Part shown: positions 38,718 through 52,600 of the stretch, piece after piece
Layout of the letters: each line of letters starts with the position of its first letter
How positions within the stretch are numbered: the stretch's first letter is position 1
NCBI RefSeq assembly: GCF_910592395.1
Contig: NC_088308.1
Location: 20,661,501 to 20,725,500 of the forward strand
From: Lineus longissimus
Taxonomy: Eukaryota > Nemertea > Pilidiophora > Heteronemertea > Lineidae
Length of the DNA: 64,000 nucleotides
Reading direction: 5' to 3'
The notes under the pieces: generated by a model
What the model was told of the DNA's origin: nothing
Database searches by the model: none
The model's input: only the letters and a program-made list of their open reading frames with translations
Program-made: the position numbers and the translations under genes

Positions 38718-39109
38718 CTTGATGTGTCGTCTTTCCGAAAGGTGTCACAAAGAAGAGTTGTGATTGGCTGATTAAAAAGTATCAGAAATTGTATTTTAGT
38801 TAATATTCTGCCAACTCTTTGCACTAGAACTTAATTAAGACTGTTATAGAGTGTCTATGATATACTCAGACAAGTAAATAACGGCAGCGTTATCAAAATT
38901 GAACCCAGATTTTGGAATCAATTAATAAAATTACGATATCTACGCCTAATTAATTAACCAATCAAAACGCAGTTGACATCGGCAAAGAATGACGTTGCCT
39001 TCTAACGAGTTCTGGCGATAGATGGCAGCACGCTCAAGAACGCCATTTTGGAAATATTTAATTGTTTTGGTGTAACTTTTATTCGAATAAAACCATATAT
39101 ACTCAGACG
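38718..39109. promoter_or_regulatory. Compact bidirectional promoter, DNAJB12/14 (-) and Ly6-type gene (+)
   Basis: Only 392 bp separate the two start codons. The sequence includes AACGCCATTTTGG near 39038-39050, which resembles a YY1 site on the minus strand (CAAAATGGC). No TATA box stands out. Confidence 0.55.
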
Positions 39110-40318
39110 ATGGAGAATTTTTCTAGACTGTTGAATACACTGGGTCTTGTACTTTTATGTGCAGCGTTGTGTTTGGTTGATAAAGGTGCCTATTCCAGTT
39201 TTTAACACCAATATTTCTTGTGTTCCAATTTCAGATTTTTGACCTGAATTCAGTTGTGTACACCTGTACACGACGGCCCTGTACATTTTTAGTACTCATA
39301 AATGACTCATACCTTAGTAAATGTTGCACTAAAGGCACCACCCTTTGCACTATGATCACCACTTATGTACAAATACTGTTTTTACATGTTTTATTTGAAG
39401 TGGACATAACCTGGCCGAGGGACAGCTCGTTTGAGTGTGCAATAATTTAATATATTTTATAAGACAAGAGACAGGGTTGACAAGTCAAACCGGAAGGCCT
39501 ACATGCGGATCGAAGCAATAAAATACAGGCCCGACACTTAAAACACTAGTATTCAAATTGATCTTTCCCTCTTTTTCACTTTCCAGGGCAAGCCTTCCAG
39601 TGTTACCAATGTAACTCTACATCCAACGCAGAGTGTCTGGAGAATTTTCCACCAGAGACTGCCCTGTCTGGTTCAACTTGCAATGTTGCTGGTGCTAATT
39701 ACTGTATCAAAGTAACTGGTGCATGGGGAGGTAGGTAGAACAAGGAAAAAGCTTTGATCGGCAACATTCCTTTACCTCTACATGTAGTCTTGGCAATGCT
39801 GGATCTTATATTGACTCTCTTAACTGTGACATATTACAGTCCTGACCACTCAAGTTGATAATTGCATCAAATGCTAAAGAACTGTCTTTGATTGTCACCC
39901 TGGTGTGCTTAGTTAACGTCATTTGTACTTTTGAAAATGAAAAAAAACAAAAAAGACACAGTTCATAAAATACTTCACAATAAATTCACAGGGTAAAAAG
40001 TTGCCTGATTGCTCACTGTCACACATTTTATATTGCTTTTTCCTTTGGACATAAAAATACAATGTTACTGAAACAAAGGTAAATCTTTTAACTGAATTAT
40101 GTTTATTTCCAGCCGTTGTTGGAACATACAGATTCTGCAGCTCACGCGATCTTGGCAACCAATGTCAGTATTTTGGCTTTGATGACCATGACCGAGTATA
40201 CCGAGGCTGTGTACACACATGCTACCAAAACAACTGCAATGGTTCAGGAAATTTAGTCGGAAGTATCGGCATGAGCGTTTCAATAGCAGCTGCAATACTT
40301 GCCTGGCTGAAGTGTTGA
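39110..40318 (+). CDS. Ly6/uPAR-domain protein, secreted and probably GPI-anchored, 141 aa
   Basis: A three-finger fold surface protein. Three exons, 39110-39185, 39587-39730 and 40113-40318, join in phase. An N-terminal signal peptide (TLGLVLLCAALCLVDKG) is followed by the mature start FQCYQCNS. Ten cysteines are present in Ly6/quiver-like order, ending CYQNNCNGSG, which matches the terminal CxxxxCN signature. The last ~20 residues are hydrophobic (SIGMSVSIAAAILAWL) after a small-residue stretch, fitting a GPI-attachment signal. Family members act in synapse modulation, septate junctions or immunity; which applies cannot be told. AATAAA at 41660-41665 gives a ~1.3-kb 3' UTR. Confidence 0.88.
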
Positions 40319-41659
40319 TTAGACTAAGGACTTTCAAAACCTGCCATATGCTTTCAACCGTTGTATGCAGTGATTCTGAAATCTTAGTTCATACATTGTG
40401 TGGCCCTGGAAGACACAACTTGGACAGCTTACATAAAAAAGAGAACTGCCAGTTAATTATTTCTGCAGTCACCACTGTAACAGTCGGGAGGGACATGCTC
40501 CCCCCAAAAAAGCCATTGGAATCTATTTATTAGGAAAGACTGATAACTTGAGTCATTCTGTTTAGTATGGGTTTTATTTGTAGCAGAGTCGATTCAGAAT
40601 CACTGGCTGTACATTTGTAAATAGAACAGTACCAAGTGCAGATGTGGTCAGCATAGGTCACATACAAATTGAATTGAAATTGTCCTTCTGGATGGAATAA
40701 TGTTCATGAAATATTCAGTTCAGGAATTTCCTATGTTGCTGCTACCAAGATTAATCAAGATCCATCCAAATATTTTTGAGTGATGACCGATGTTAGAAAT
40801 GTATTGTTTATTTTCAGTAAATACTATTAATTTCTGTATTGATTCCCTCTATCGATCGCAACATTCCAAAACTACATTTTTTTCTCTCATCATTTGACAT
40901 GTTTGAGTCCAGTCACCACATTCCAATTATATGTAGTTATGTATTTACATTTTAGCTTCAAGTATTTCAAGAGTATTTTATACTGACAAATAATGTAAAT
41001 GTATATAAAAATGATTTCGTCCAATGTGTAACTCATTCAAGTTTAGGTAAGCTTGTATTTAAAAACTTACCATTCATTGACAGGGGTCTCAAGTGCATCA
41101 TGGTCTGTCCATCTTTTGTGATATATTTGGAAGCTCATTGAAAACTAGTGTGGAGTCTCAATTTCTTTAGCCTCACAATTAAAATATGTGCACATGTATT
41201 CATCAAAAGTGCTCGCAATCATAACAGAGCTGATTTCAAACCAATTTCACGAGCCTTACATTTGCTTTCAGGACCCTGTGAAAGAGTTGGTATATTTCTA
41301 TTGATATTTTATAATCATGTAAAAAAGAAATGAATATTGTGCACAGTTGTATATATTAAGTGCATTTACATGTATCCTTGCTGGATCAGTACATGTAGAA
41401 CATTGCTACAAGTACATGGGGGACAGCTTGCAGATAGACAAGTACATTTTCAGAATCTATTATTCGTCATTGTCATATAACAACATGTACATTGTACACT
41501 AGTATCTTGCAAAGAAAGTTACAAACTCCAACATGCACGAGGCAAATCCATGTAGTACATGTTATTGTTATAGGTTACTGGTAAAAGATGATAAAAATGT
41601 ACCAATGGTTACAAATTTTAATGTGTCTGTAATTTTTGTACCTGAAAATAACGCTTTAC

Positions 41660-41665
41660 AATAAA
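41660..41665 (+). terminator. Poly(A) signal of the Ly6-type gene
   Basis: AATAAA, followed within ~30 bp by a TG/T-rich stretch (CTCGTGTTACATTGG). Confidence 0.55.
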
Positions 41666-42417
41666 AGAACATATCAGATATATCTCGTGTTACATTGGTT
41701 CCTCAAGTTCGGGCTCTCTCCTGTCTTTTCCTTTCCTACCATTTGTCATGGTTGGAATCTCTCCTTTTGGTTGTGGCAGTGAAAGGATCTAACATATGTA
41801 CATCATTTATGTACACGTACATCGCTTCGGACTGCTATTCTATCAAGACTTAGCAGCTTAATGTATGGCCATTCACTTGAAAAACAGATTATGAAGACAT
41901 CCATGACAGGGAAATATGAGAACATACCAAGTTTCCACTGCCAAACCAAGTTTCCACTGCATGTTAACCCTGTGTTGTGTTCTAAGCACGGCTTTGTTGT
42001 GCATCAAAATGGCCTGGCAATAATTAAGAGAAAATAGTGACGTGTGAGGCTGTCCTTGCTCGATGCAGGTAGTCTGTGCAAATAGTGGTTTGTATTTTCT
42101 CAACTTGTAAGTGGGCATAAAGATTGTCGAGAAACCATATAGAAGATGAGAATGGGTGTTGCAACACATTCCAGGGACCAAGAACAAAGCAAGGGTACTG
42201 AATGAATGAGTTCTCACTGTTGAAAAATCTTCCATGATTGCCATACATGTAAAGCCAATGAATGACGCTTGATCTTCGTCACTGTGACTTGATAAACCAT
42301 GGCTCCAAAAAATGATTAAAGGGAAGCAGGGATAGTGTTTTCCTGTCTGAAGTACATGTATATAATTCTTGCTGGTAGCACAGATATTAAAGAATAACAG
42401 AGAACCAGGTTGGAAGA

Positions 42418-42482
42418 GCCTAATAGCCTGGTGGTTAAAACTGCTGGCTACCAGGCAATGGGGCCTGAGTTCGATCCTGCGG
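42418..42482 (+). repeat. tRNA-derived SINE head
   Basis: TAGCCTGGTGG (A box) and GAGTTCGATCC (B box) stand ~40 bp apart, the spacing of a Pol III internal promoter. The acceptor-stem ends do not pair, so this is not a working tRNA. The tail beyond ~42490 is unassigned. Confidence 0.6.
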
Positions 42483-43261
42483 AAAACTTAGGATTGTATA
42501 TACCGGCCCAGGTGACCCAATTGCTAGGCCACTATATATGGCCAATTTCAAAATGGTAGTATTGTTATACATTATCATGCTGGAGTTTCTCGATCTGACT
42601 GGTGAGCTAGCTTGGGGAAAGATACGAGCACCAAACAATCTGTGAAGTCAACAGTAAGGACTCTACTCTCAGCCTCTTGTTGGTACATGTATTAGAGAGG
42701 TGATGAAATGTTCTGGCAACACACGTGTAACAGGATCTCCACGGCAATATTTGGGACAAATAATGAAGCCATACTTATGCAGTGCACAGAATGTAGTGGC
42801 ACATCTCGACTTGGCTAGGAAAGACGCAAACACCTTCTTCAATGGCCCGATAGTGCCTTCTCCCCACAAAGACGTGATTTACAGAGCAAGTGGCAAGAGG
42901 TCATCTCTTGTCAACATGTGCAATGTTTGCCAAAATGAAACCTGGCCTGATAATATGATATCCTCTGACTGGGACACTGGCAGAATGTCCACTCCTCTGC
43001 TGCTCACCTTAGCTGGAGCTCAAAATCCTTCATCTGAGACATCATAAATGAAAAGGTTCGATATTACTTGCATTCATTTGACATACAAGTGCATGTATTT
43101 TTGAACAGCACTTGGACTTCCTCCTCTCGGCTGTCCAGTCATGGTGATAAAGACAATGATTATTTTAAGACTAGGTCACCTACTTCTGGGCTGTGTACAT
43201 GTATGGCCTACATGTACTCCATACTGATGAAACTAACAAAGCGAAAGTAAAATTTATGTTA

Positions 43262-43267
43262 TTTATT
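43262..43267 (-). terminator. Candidate poly(A) signal for BMS1
   Basis: Minus-strand AATAAA, 341 bp past the stop codon. Confidence 0.4.
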
Positions 43268-43607
43268 GACACAAAATGAACAGTGCTCCATCCTTTATTT
43301 TTACAATTAGAAATTATCAAATGAACAGAGTACTTCATTGCCCTGTGCTGAGCATGAAAAAACAATTTCCACACAATGCAAAAGAAGAACACTACATAAT
43401 GGTACATGATGGTATGGCTGACAGTTTTCATTCATATTTTGATGGAAATATTTCGGGGGCAAGTTCATGTCATCTGGCAATATAATGGTAGATGTGCAAG
43501 TACTGTCGTGGGTCAAGACATTCCCAGGGGTACATAATCAGCCTTCCAATACTGTCACATTTTTACTTGAAAGTGTCCTTTGATATCACTATTAAGTCAA
43601 TACAGTT

Positions 43608-46600
43608 CTAATCCTTGCGCATTCTCCGTTTTTTCTGTTCTAACTTTCCAAGTTCTCTAAAGAGTTCCTTCTTCCCTTCTTTCAATTTCTCCTCCCGAGT
43701 CTTCTCAATCTTAGCCATCTCTTTCTTGTGTTTCCCAACGCGTTGTTTCATCTCGGCTCTCCGCTGTTTTATCTTCTGCGTGTTGAGCGTCTTCAGCATC
43801 TTCATCAGTTGTGCAACCTGAAAATAAGAGCATACATCTTTAGTAACTCATCTTTGCAACACTTACATTGAAGTGAAAAGAAAAAGATGGGTCTGGTCGT
43901 GTCTTGCCATGAGGATGTGGAAATTCAGCCTTCCTCTCAAAGTTCTACATATTGGACATCACCAGGAACAACCTGGTGAAGGACTGTATAATTTGAATGA
44001 CTGGTACCGAACAAGACTAGTCATAGCATGAATTAACTTGCGAAGCTCAAGACAGCGCTGACTGGGGCATTGATGTGTGCCAACCATCCTCCCATTGTCA
44101 AGTAAACTGATACACCATCACCTACCAAAATCACAAGTTATGGACACTGACCTTTCTTTCCTTAGGCTCCCTGATAACTGCTACCCGCTGGCTCTGGACC
44201 AGGTCCACTGCCTTGCTGGGAATCTTTGGCTTGTCTTTGAAGGGAAGATTCCTCTGGAGAGCATTGGGAATGGACAGGGGACGGAATGTCTTCTCCCTAC
44301 GCTCGATAGGCTGGAAAGTAAAGGCGAAGTCAGCATTGTCATCAATGAAGGAAGACAACGGAGCTGGAATATGTCAACTCATACAAGTACACTACATTAT
44401 GAACCGCCACACCCCTGTGACCAATCAAGATGTCTGCACCACAAACCACGGAAGTACTTGTAGCCGTACTTCCTGTGTGGGCAACTGGCATATCAGGTAA
44501 GTGATTGAGCCTCACCTTGTAGAGAGAATCAGGGTTGTAATTTCCCTTCACGCCCTTCTCCCTCCTGAGTTGGCCAGTCGTCTTCATGCCCTGCCACTGG
44601 TTCTTCAGGTCCTTGGGAAGCAACATGGTGGTTACCGGGTTGTAGAAGTTGGGCACTTGTATTTGGTACCACGTTCGTAGAAAGACAATATCTGAAAGCG
44701 ATGTTGTAACATTCTAGAGGACAGTTTAGGGCAACTTTCAGACCATGCATTACTTATTTATCATGTTCATCATCATCATTCTAAGCATCGTATTGCCAAA
44801 GACTTCTTTGATGATTCATCTCTGATGTCATGAATTACATAGCCCGGCAGGGAATCTATCGCTAATCTATCCATCCTAAAAACTGACGACTCTCTACTCA
44901 TGGCTAATCAGTGCCCTCTGCACAACTTTATCTCCACTCCCTGACTGAGCTGTTTGGAAAGGGGATAAGAATCCTCCTCATTCCATCAATTTAACCACAT
45001 CCGCTTTCTTCATGAACAACCAATTCATGCACAGTTTTTATATAATACAATGTACATCCCAACATGCGCAACTCTGAAACAATGGGTGATATGAATAAAG
45101 ACTAGCAAATGCTTTTACTTCAATTTTGTACAGAAAGGCCTAGTGTAAATGTACATGGAGTTTTAGATAAAAGCATTTGCTAGTCTTTATTCATATCACC
45201 CAATCTTTCCTAATCTACTCACCACTCAACAATATCTTGTCTTCGAATGTTGCCCTAAAAGCACCAGGAGGAACCTTCGCAGCCTTCTTGATCATGCCAC
45301 GGATCCCGCTAACCGTTCTGACACCTGCTCCTTCAAATTTACTGACTTCTAGATTTGAATTGAACATGCCCTCAATAAATGCAGTCTTCTTGTAGATTTT
45401 TTGTGGAGTTCCGGTGAGTTTGAGCTTTTTGACAATAGTGAACGATTTGTCCAACTCCAGAACGACTCCCGTGGCAGCTATTCTAAAACCAGGCTGAAAG
45501 AGAGAAATTGAACTTAAACTCTCGCCCTGGCATGTGATCATGGAGTACAACCATTTACATTTTTTGCACATCTCTCCACTGTTTTTCAACCATGTTGACA
45601 TGGTCTAGTGTCTCTCCAGTCTTGTTGGACTGACTGCTCTCATTAAGACTGAACTGTTCTCCTTGAATCTAAGCATCAGACAAAGACACACATATTTTTT
45701 CAAGCATGTATCTCAAGGAACATCTGCAATTCTAACAATTCAGATTTAAGGAAACTCACCACTCCACCTGACACTGTCTGCACTGCCAAAATACCAGTAT
45801 TCTGCGGGGTCATGGGACCTTGAATGAAGAAAGAACTCTGAGGCATGCTACAAGTCATGACCCAGGCTGCAATCAATTCAAGGGTTCGAACTCTGGCCTT
45901 GTAACACTTCTTGATCCAAAGGTTCGAGCCCTTGCCTTGTAACAATTCTCAATCCAAGCGGTCAAAGTCTGGTCTGTTAGACATTTTCAGTCCCAAGGTC
46001 GAGACACGTGTTGTGCTCAAGGAGTCCACCACCCCGATATTCCAGAGTGCTCATGTAGTGACTAATAAAAGTGGGCCTGATGACAGCTGCTGTGAAGCAT
46101 TTTTACACCAAAATAATAGCTATTGTTATCATTTTTCACACAGTCCTCACTCACCCCACAAGGCAGCATGACAGTGAAGATGTTCTGGCGTATACTTGAG
46201 CAGACGATTCCTCATGTTGTGATCCTGGATTGTATACAGAGGTATCGTTTGGAATCGCCTCCAACCCAATGAGACGATCAATGGATCACGTGTCTTTAAG
46301 ATCTTCTTGTGCCAGCGATGTTTCTTGAACCTAACCTACAAATGAAACGAAGGTGGACTCATAAAGAGTTAAACTTGCTGGAAATGTGTCGAGAGGATCA
46401 CTGCAATATCAGTTAGATTAATCTTTTTCAATAATCAAACATCACCTTGATGACAGGTTTCTTAAAAAGAGAATCATCAAATTTTTCAGGGAAAATTTTC
46501 AATGTCACTGCATGAAATAGATGATATGACAGGTTTGTGACATCTGTAAACAAAGGACTTTGCATTTGAAGCCAAAGGTACATGTAGGCACATTGAGAAA

Positions 46601-49600
46601 AAGGGCCTAATCAGGGCACTTGAATGAAGCTGGATTAGGAAAGAATTCTTTCAGCCTTACCTGGAGTAGACCAATAGTTTCCTCTACATTCAGCAGTCCA
46701 CCTAGAATGACTGGATAGGTGGCATCAAAGTTAGTGATGAATTCACACGGCATGGAATCGATTTCAACTCGGGCATACATGCCAGGGCGAAATCCCTCAT
46801 ACTGTACTCGTAATGTATCATCTAGTGCTTCAAATTCGCCTTTGTTTAACTGGAATAAAAATCGTGCAAATTATAAAAAGATTTTTCGAAGTCTAGAAGT
46901 AATGGAAGGAAAAGATTTTACTGGAATTTAACCTCACCTGTGCCTGTTCATTCAGTGAAGCCTTGAGCTCATCAAAATATGAAGATGAGCCCTCCGCCTC
47001 GTCATATTCACTGTCAAACATTGTCTTTAACTTTCTCTTCCTCTCTAGTCGCTTCTCTTGAATTTTCTTGGCTCTGGCTTCTTCCCTTGTCAGTGGAATT
47101 TCTGGAGGAGAAAATAAGGAAGACAATAAGAAGAGATGAGAGTGCTCGTTTATAAAAATTTCTGTAAACACACTTTTTTAGAGAAAATGTCACACAAAAG
47201 CAATAGACAGATAGACCATGTGCTCAACCATTACATGACCTTATGACCTTGACCCATGATTGAGAACAAATCGTCTGCTCACCATCTTTCTTTGGCTCCT
47301 CCTTCTCTTCCTCACTACTCTCACTGTCTTTGCCTTCGTGCACTTCACCCGTCTCGAGATCTTCAAAGTCACCATAAACTTCATCTGCAATATAAGGCAA
47401 CTTGGTAATAAATGTATATTTACTTAAGAAATTGCCCATAACATAAATGTGTTTCACAATTTGAACGATGGTAGAAAGGAGGGGAGCGTCACAGGGCTTG
47501 TTTGGATTGTCTTTCAGGTAAAACTTCAGTGGGATATGTAAGAACTCTGGGAGGATACCTCAGGGAAATAAGTAACAATCATATCAACAAAAAAAGATTT
47601 GTGGTACCCACCATCTGCATCTGCATCCAAGAGAGTTTTCGCATCTTCACTTTTATCCCACTTTCCAGTCACGAAACAATCCTTGATCAATTCCCTCACT
47701 TCTTCCAAGTCCGACTCCTGTAGACTGGCAGCATGATGCTTGGTAGTATCCAGGCCGTCTACCGAACCTTTGGGCTTCTTGTTGACTTTCTTGGGGAGCT
47801 TGAACAATCCACCTATATCGTTGTTCTCATCGTCTTTTTCTTCCTGATCGGTACTTTCTGCAGCAGAAGAGTACAATACATAAAATCAAGTTATAAAGAG
47901 GCAGAGATAGCAGTCTCTTATTAATCAGCAAAATTCAACAAAGAAAAATATTCAAGTATGAAGCATGTGTATCATACACGTATAATGCATTGGATTCAGA
48001 CATGTCATGGGTATGAAACATAGGTCTCCCTGCTGGAACTACCAAATGTCAATTGTCTTTTTGGCATTACTTGTGGATGTGACCCTAGACTTGGACACTT
48101 CACCGAGACTAGAATAGCACTCAAGATGCTAACCAAGTTGTCTCACAACCCAACAGGTTGCCGCAATGGTCTCTTTCAGATAATCATATAACGTGTGACT
48201 TGGTACTAACCTTTTCCATAAACCATCTTCCTCCAGTTAGTAGTGCTCATCTGTCGCCTATGGAAAGCATCGGAAGCTTTTCCCGCCAAATTGTCTTTCC
48301 ATCTCAGTTGGCTGTCCTCGTCTCCAGATTCGTCGGACTCCTCATGCACGTTGAATCCACTATCCCCACCAGTATCCATCCCCTCATCAGAACTCTGGTC
48401 TTTATCACGAGAATATTCACTTTCGTCACCAGAGTTTTCATCCTCATCCTCCTCAGAATCATCACTTTCAGCCTCAGTATCTTTCTTGTAAACATCCCCA
48501 ACTTTGCTAACTATAGTCATACTATTAGAACCAGGTTTTGATTTCAATTTCCCTTTTTCCTTCACAGTTTTTGCAGGATGTTCATCATCCGAATTTTCAG
48601 ATGAATCACCATCGCTTTTATCAACAGCATCACTATCACTGTCATCATCACCATCACTACTTTCATCATCATCATCCCTGTCCTCATTCTCATCACTAGA
48701 CCTCATATCAACCACAACGGTAGTCCGTTTCTTCACTGAGGGAGAATGTAAATCTAACCCATCCTCTAGGTCATCATCACTGTCCGCAAACACCAATTCT
48801 TCTTCCTTTTTGGACTTCTTGGCTTGTGGTTCAATCGTGTACTCTCCTTCATCATCATCATCATCATCATTGTCATCATCATCATCACCAGACTCGTCAT
48901 CTTCAGAATCCTAAAATTGTATGTTTCAAGTAATAATCAAAAGACTATTCAAAGCCTGGCGTTTTGGTTAAAAAGTAAGACCATTAGTAACTTAAATAAC
49001 TTGAAGTAAAAAAAAACTGGTAAAAATGTAGCACTGTCTTACATGTACTACTCTTACTATATTGAATACAGTGTCGAGTACGAGTTTTCTGCCTGGCTTG
49101 TAACTTACTGAATCGCTTCCTTCCTCTTCTTCATTTCCACTATCTTCAACATCATCGCCAGGGAGAGCCCTGCGCCGAACTCGGCCATTGGAAAAAACTT
49201 GTTCTTCAGATGGCATATCTGTATTTGACCTAAAAGACAAGTTTAGAGATGATATAGAGGTGTAGCACTGTCAGAAGGTACGGGGCCCAGTGACGTTGTA
49301 TTCAGATGAAGATTCGAGTCAAAATTGGTTTACACATCACATGAACCTGTGTCAGGATCTTAAAGGGACAACTTGGGATTGGGATTCAGGCATAGACACA
49401 CAAGTACAAAACTTGGTTTTGCATCTCATCCAAAGGAAGCAGCAGTTGAGCTGGCTGACAAGCCCAAGGTAAAAGGTATTGAGAAGGAATGAGGTGAACC
49501 GAAACAACTTCTATACCTCAAAATGATCTGTGCACTAACAACATGGCATCACTTACATATCTACATCTTCAGCTTTGAGTGGTGCCGTGTTTGAGAACAG

Positions 49601-52600
49601 TGACACTTCACTGGCCGCCATTTTGTAGTCTAAGGGTTGTTTAGCGCCAATCAAAGAAGTCATCAACTCATCTGCAGGTCTGTTAGACTGAAAAAAGGAA
49701 AATATCTTCATATTTCTGAGTCACAGTTGGCATACACAAGAACAGCAGTCATACATTTGATATCGCGCTCACACTCTGAGAGGTGTGTCCAACTCTGACC
49801 TCTAAAGGACTTATCATATTCCATGGTGGTGGTGAGCGTTCTCCGATAACATTGCTTGAAAGTTTGACAGACTGTTTTTGAGGTTCAGAGCGTCATAACG
49901 CACTATGCAGGCTCCGATGAAACCATGACTTCGAAGGCCACAAATACGGTCAATTCTAGTGAATAAAATCATTGCTAAAATGGTCTTTAGGGTCTTGAAT
50001 GACTGGAAACAATATAAAAATGAACTGGACACTTGAAGTCAACAAGTCAAAAAAAATCATGTTATTTTGTCCTCGGATCAACATCTGAATCTCTCTAATG
50101 ATGACAACTATTACAGAAAATACGATAGATGATTTTTAGTTACCTTTTGATGCTCCTTCTCAGTATGATGGCTCCCACCAAGATCAATATAGACTGCATC
50201 CTTGTCATAAACAATGCCACCCACACCGGACATAGGGGCATAGATTAAACGTTCCTTCTCATTGAGGTTCCTCTTCTTCATTGCCTGGGGCAAGGGGCAT
50301 GGATCAGGGAGGAAACTCATGTCCTTGATGCTGAAATCACCACAGCCTGGTGAAAAGATACAAGGAAGAGGTTTTATGAATTCAACAACCCAACCCCTTG
50401 GTTCAAATTTGCAGGCAAAATGATTCATATAGGCCTTTTCGAATAAGAAATTAATACTTAGCTGTTTCAAGGCTGCTTGGGTAGAACTAAATTTTATTCC
50501 CAAACCCTTGTTTTTGGTTGGCCTTTTTAGTCTAAATCAAAAACCAAGGCCGCCAGCTATTTTTCTTCAAACAAAGTTTTAGAGTGACTCACCAGGAATG
50601 TGAACACTGCTATGATTCTTGAAATGCGTGCCCCTGACGTAACCGTAGAGACAAATCTTTCTGTCACACTTCGCATCTTGTCTTATAGCTTCAGGGTCTG
50701 TGACATCCTCATATCTGAAATAAAAGATAACAACACCTGAAATGCTTGGTCGATTGGGGGCCCAGTAAGCCCAAAGCCAGGCGTTGGTTCAACTCTTGAC
50801 AGGACCACTATTGTTTCAACTTATCATAGTGAACTGGAAAGCACCAATCATGCCATTGTCAAATGTCTCCCCATCCAGGGGAATGAAATGCACATCATTT
50901 CAACTGAATAAATGCCTTTACCTTGCTTGGATTGTGTTTGTCCAAAATGAGCAAGGGATAGGCCATACTGAATTGTTGAGTAGGTTGGGAAGACGTGGTT
51001 GATTATACCCAGACGCATGAGTTATTACATTTACCTGTCAGCAATGATATAGGGATGAGTGGTTCGCCACTGCAGGGGACGGAACTTCATCACTGATATG
51101 AACCGTCCAAGATTATGGATCTCAGTTTTCTGGTATTCTCCATTCACCATTCCAGACAGGTAGAAAAGTTTGGCACCCTGAAAACAAGCATTTCAAGGCA
51201 AATATTATCATATTTTAAACAACTGATCCGCAGTACCAGTAGACATACTAGATGGAATAAGAAGGAATATTAAAGTCCCTCTTAAATTACCCAAGGAAGC
51301 TTCAAGAGTTACAAAAGAGTTTTTACATTAGCCGGTAGGTAATGAGATTACACACCTGATATATTTCAGTCCAAAATCTGTGTTTTAGTCGTTTTTTTGT
51401 TTTACGCAAATGTTTGTTGTTCCTGAACATGTCCAGATGAGTCAGGACACCCATGATCTTTGGGAACCCATGCACCTGGCAGATATTCAGGAATTCAAAT
51501 GTCTCCATTTCAAAACCAAAACTGGCATCCACAAGAAGCAGAACCTGAAAAAATTAAAACATACATGTCATTGTCTTAAAGTTTGGTTCAGAGTTCTTGG
51601 CCATGTTTGACCAAAACAACAGCTCTGTAAATCTCTGATCAATTCCAGTGATATTAGTAATCACCAAAATATTGTGAAGTGTCTGTAAGAGCCAATAATG
51701 ATTCAAGTTTGCTCGCATGCTCACACCTCAATATTCTTAACACTGAATCTTTCTGTACTACCAACAGTGGACAAAGCAAAAAGTCAAAGGCAAGAAGCAT
51801 AACAATCATCACCCACCAGGTCAGCTATCTTGGCAATATCAATCATAGCATTGATGTCATTGTTACACTCGATAAAGGTTATTCGCCTCTTCTTACCTAA
51901 AAGATATGATGAAACAAAGGAAATTACGGTACTCTGAAACCTAAATAACATGTCTTGAGTAATTGCTTGTATTTCTCACTGACCCTGGATAACTCAAGTG
52001 AGGAGTTGAACAACTGATGCAGAACCAACAGGGTTAAAATGTGCCAGCAATTTCAAAATTCAAGAAGAGAGAATTAGAAAATGTCCTTCAAAATAGTCAT
52101 ATTGCGTCCCCAAGTAGGACCAGAATTTCTCAAAAAGTTTCACCCTTGATCAAGTAATGGCCTGAATACAAATATGAAGAAACTTACCAGACACAATAGT
52201 GACAGGACCCTGGATATTGGATAACTTTGTTTTGGTAAAACTCTTGATCAGGCAGTTCATCAGCGTAGTTTTGCCCACCTTGGGCGGTCCAACTATTGCA
52301 ACACATATTGGTGGCGGTTCTAGAGGGGTCCGATCAACAACTGGAATATGGTGCTTCTTGACCTGAACGTCCAATGACCTGGTAAAAGAACCAAAGTTAT
52401 GGTTAAAAACAAGGCATTGGATTTTATAAAGAATTTTTACATGCAAAAAAGAGTCTGAGAGTTAACCAGCAGGGTGATAGATCTGAATGAAACTACATGG
52501 TATTTCCAACAAATAATATCCGAGGCAATTGAAAGTTGCAGGCCAAACATCATAACCTTCATGTAAAGGGAGTATGTAATGAAACAAGGTCCTCCATATC

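Larger units (their letters stand above)
40319..43607. other. Ly6 gene 3' UTR, tRNA-like SINE, BMS1 3' flank
   Basis: 40319 to ~41690 is 3' UTR of the Ly6-type gene. A tRNA-like element lies at 42418-42482. From 42.6 to 43.6 kb there is no supported coding exon; a 115-codon frame at 42700-43047 has no recognisable domain. Minus-strand AATAAA (TTTATT at 43262-43267) may end BMS1. Confidence 0.45.

Noticed and set aside
42700-43047. 115-codon open frame (plus)
   Set aside because: No recognisable family, no signal or TM segment, and no poly(A) or splice context that supports a gene.
48158-48914. Plus-strand Ser-rich frames
   Set aside because: These are shadows of the acidic BMS1 exon on the minus strand (GAT/GAA read in reverse as ATC/TTC).
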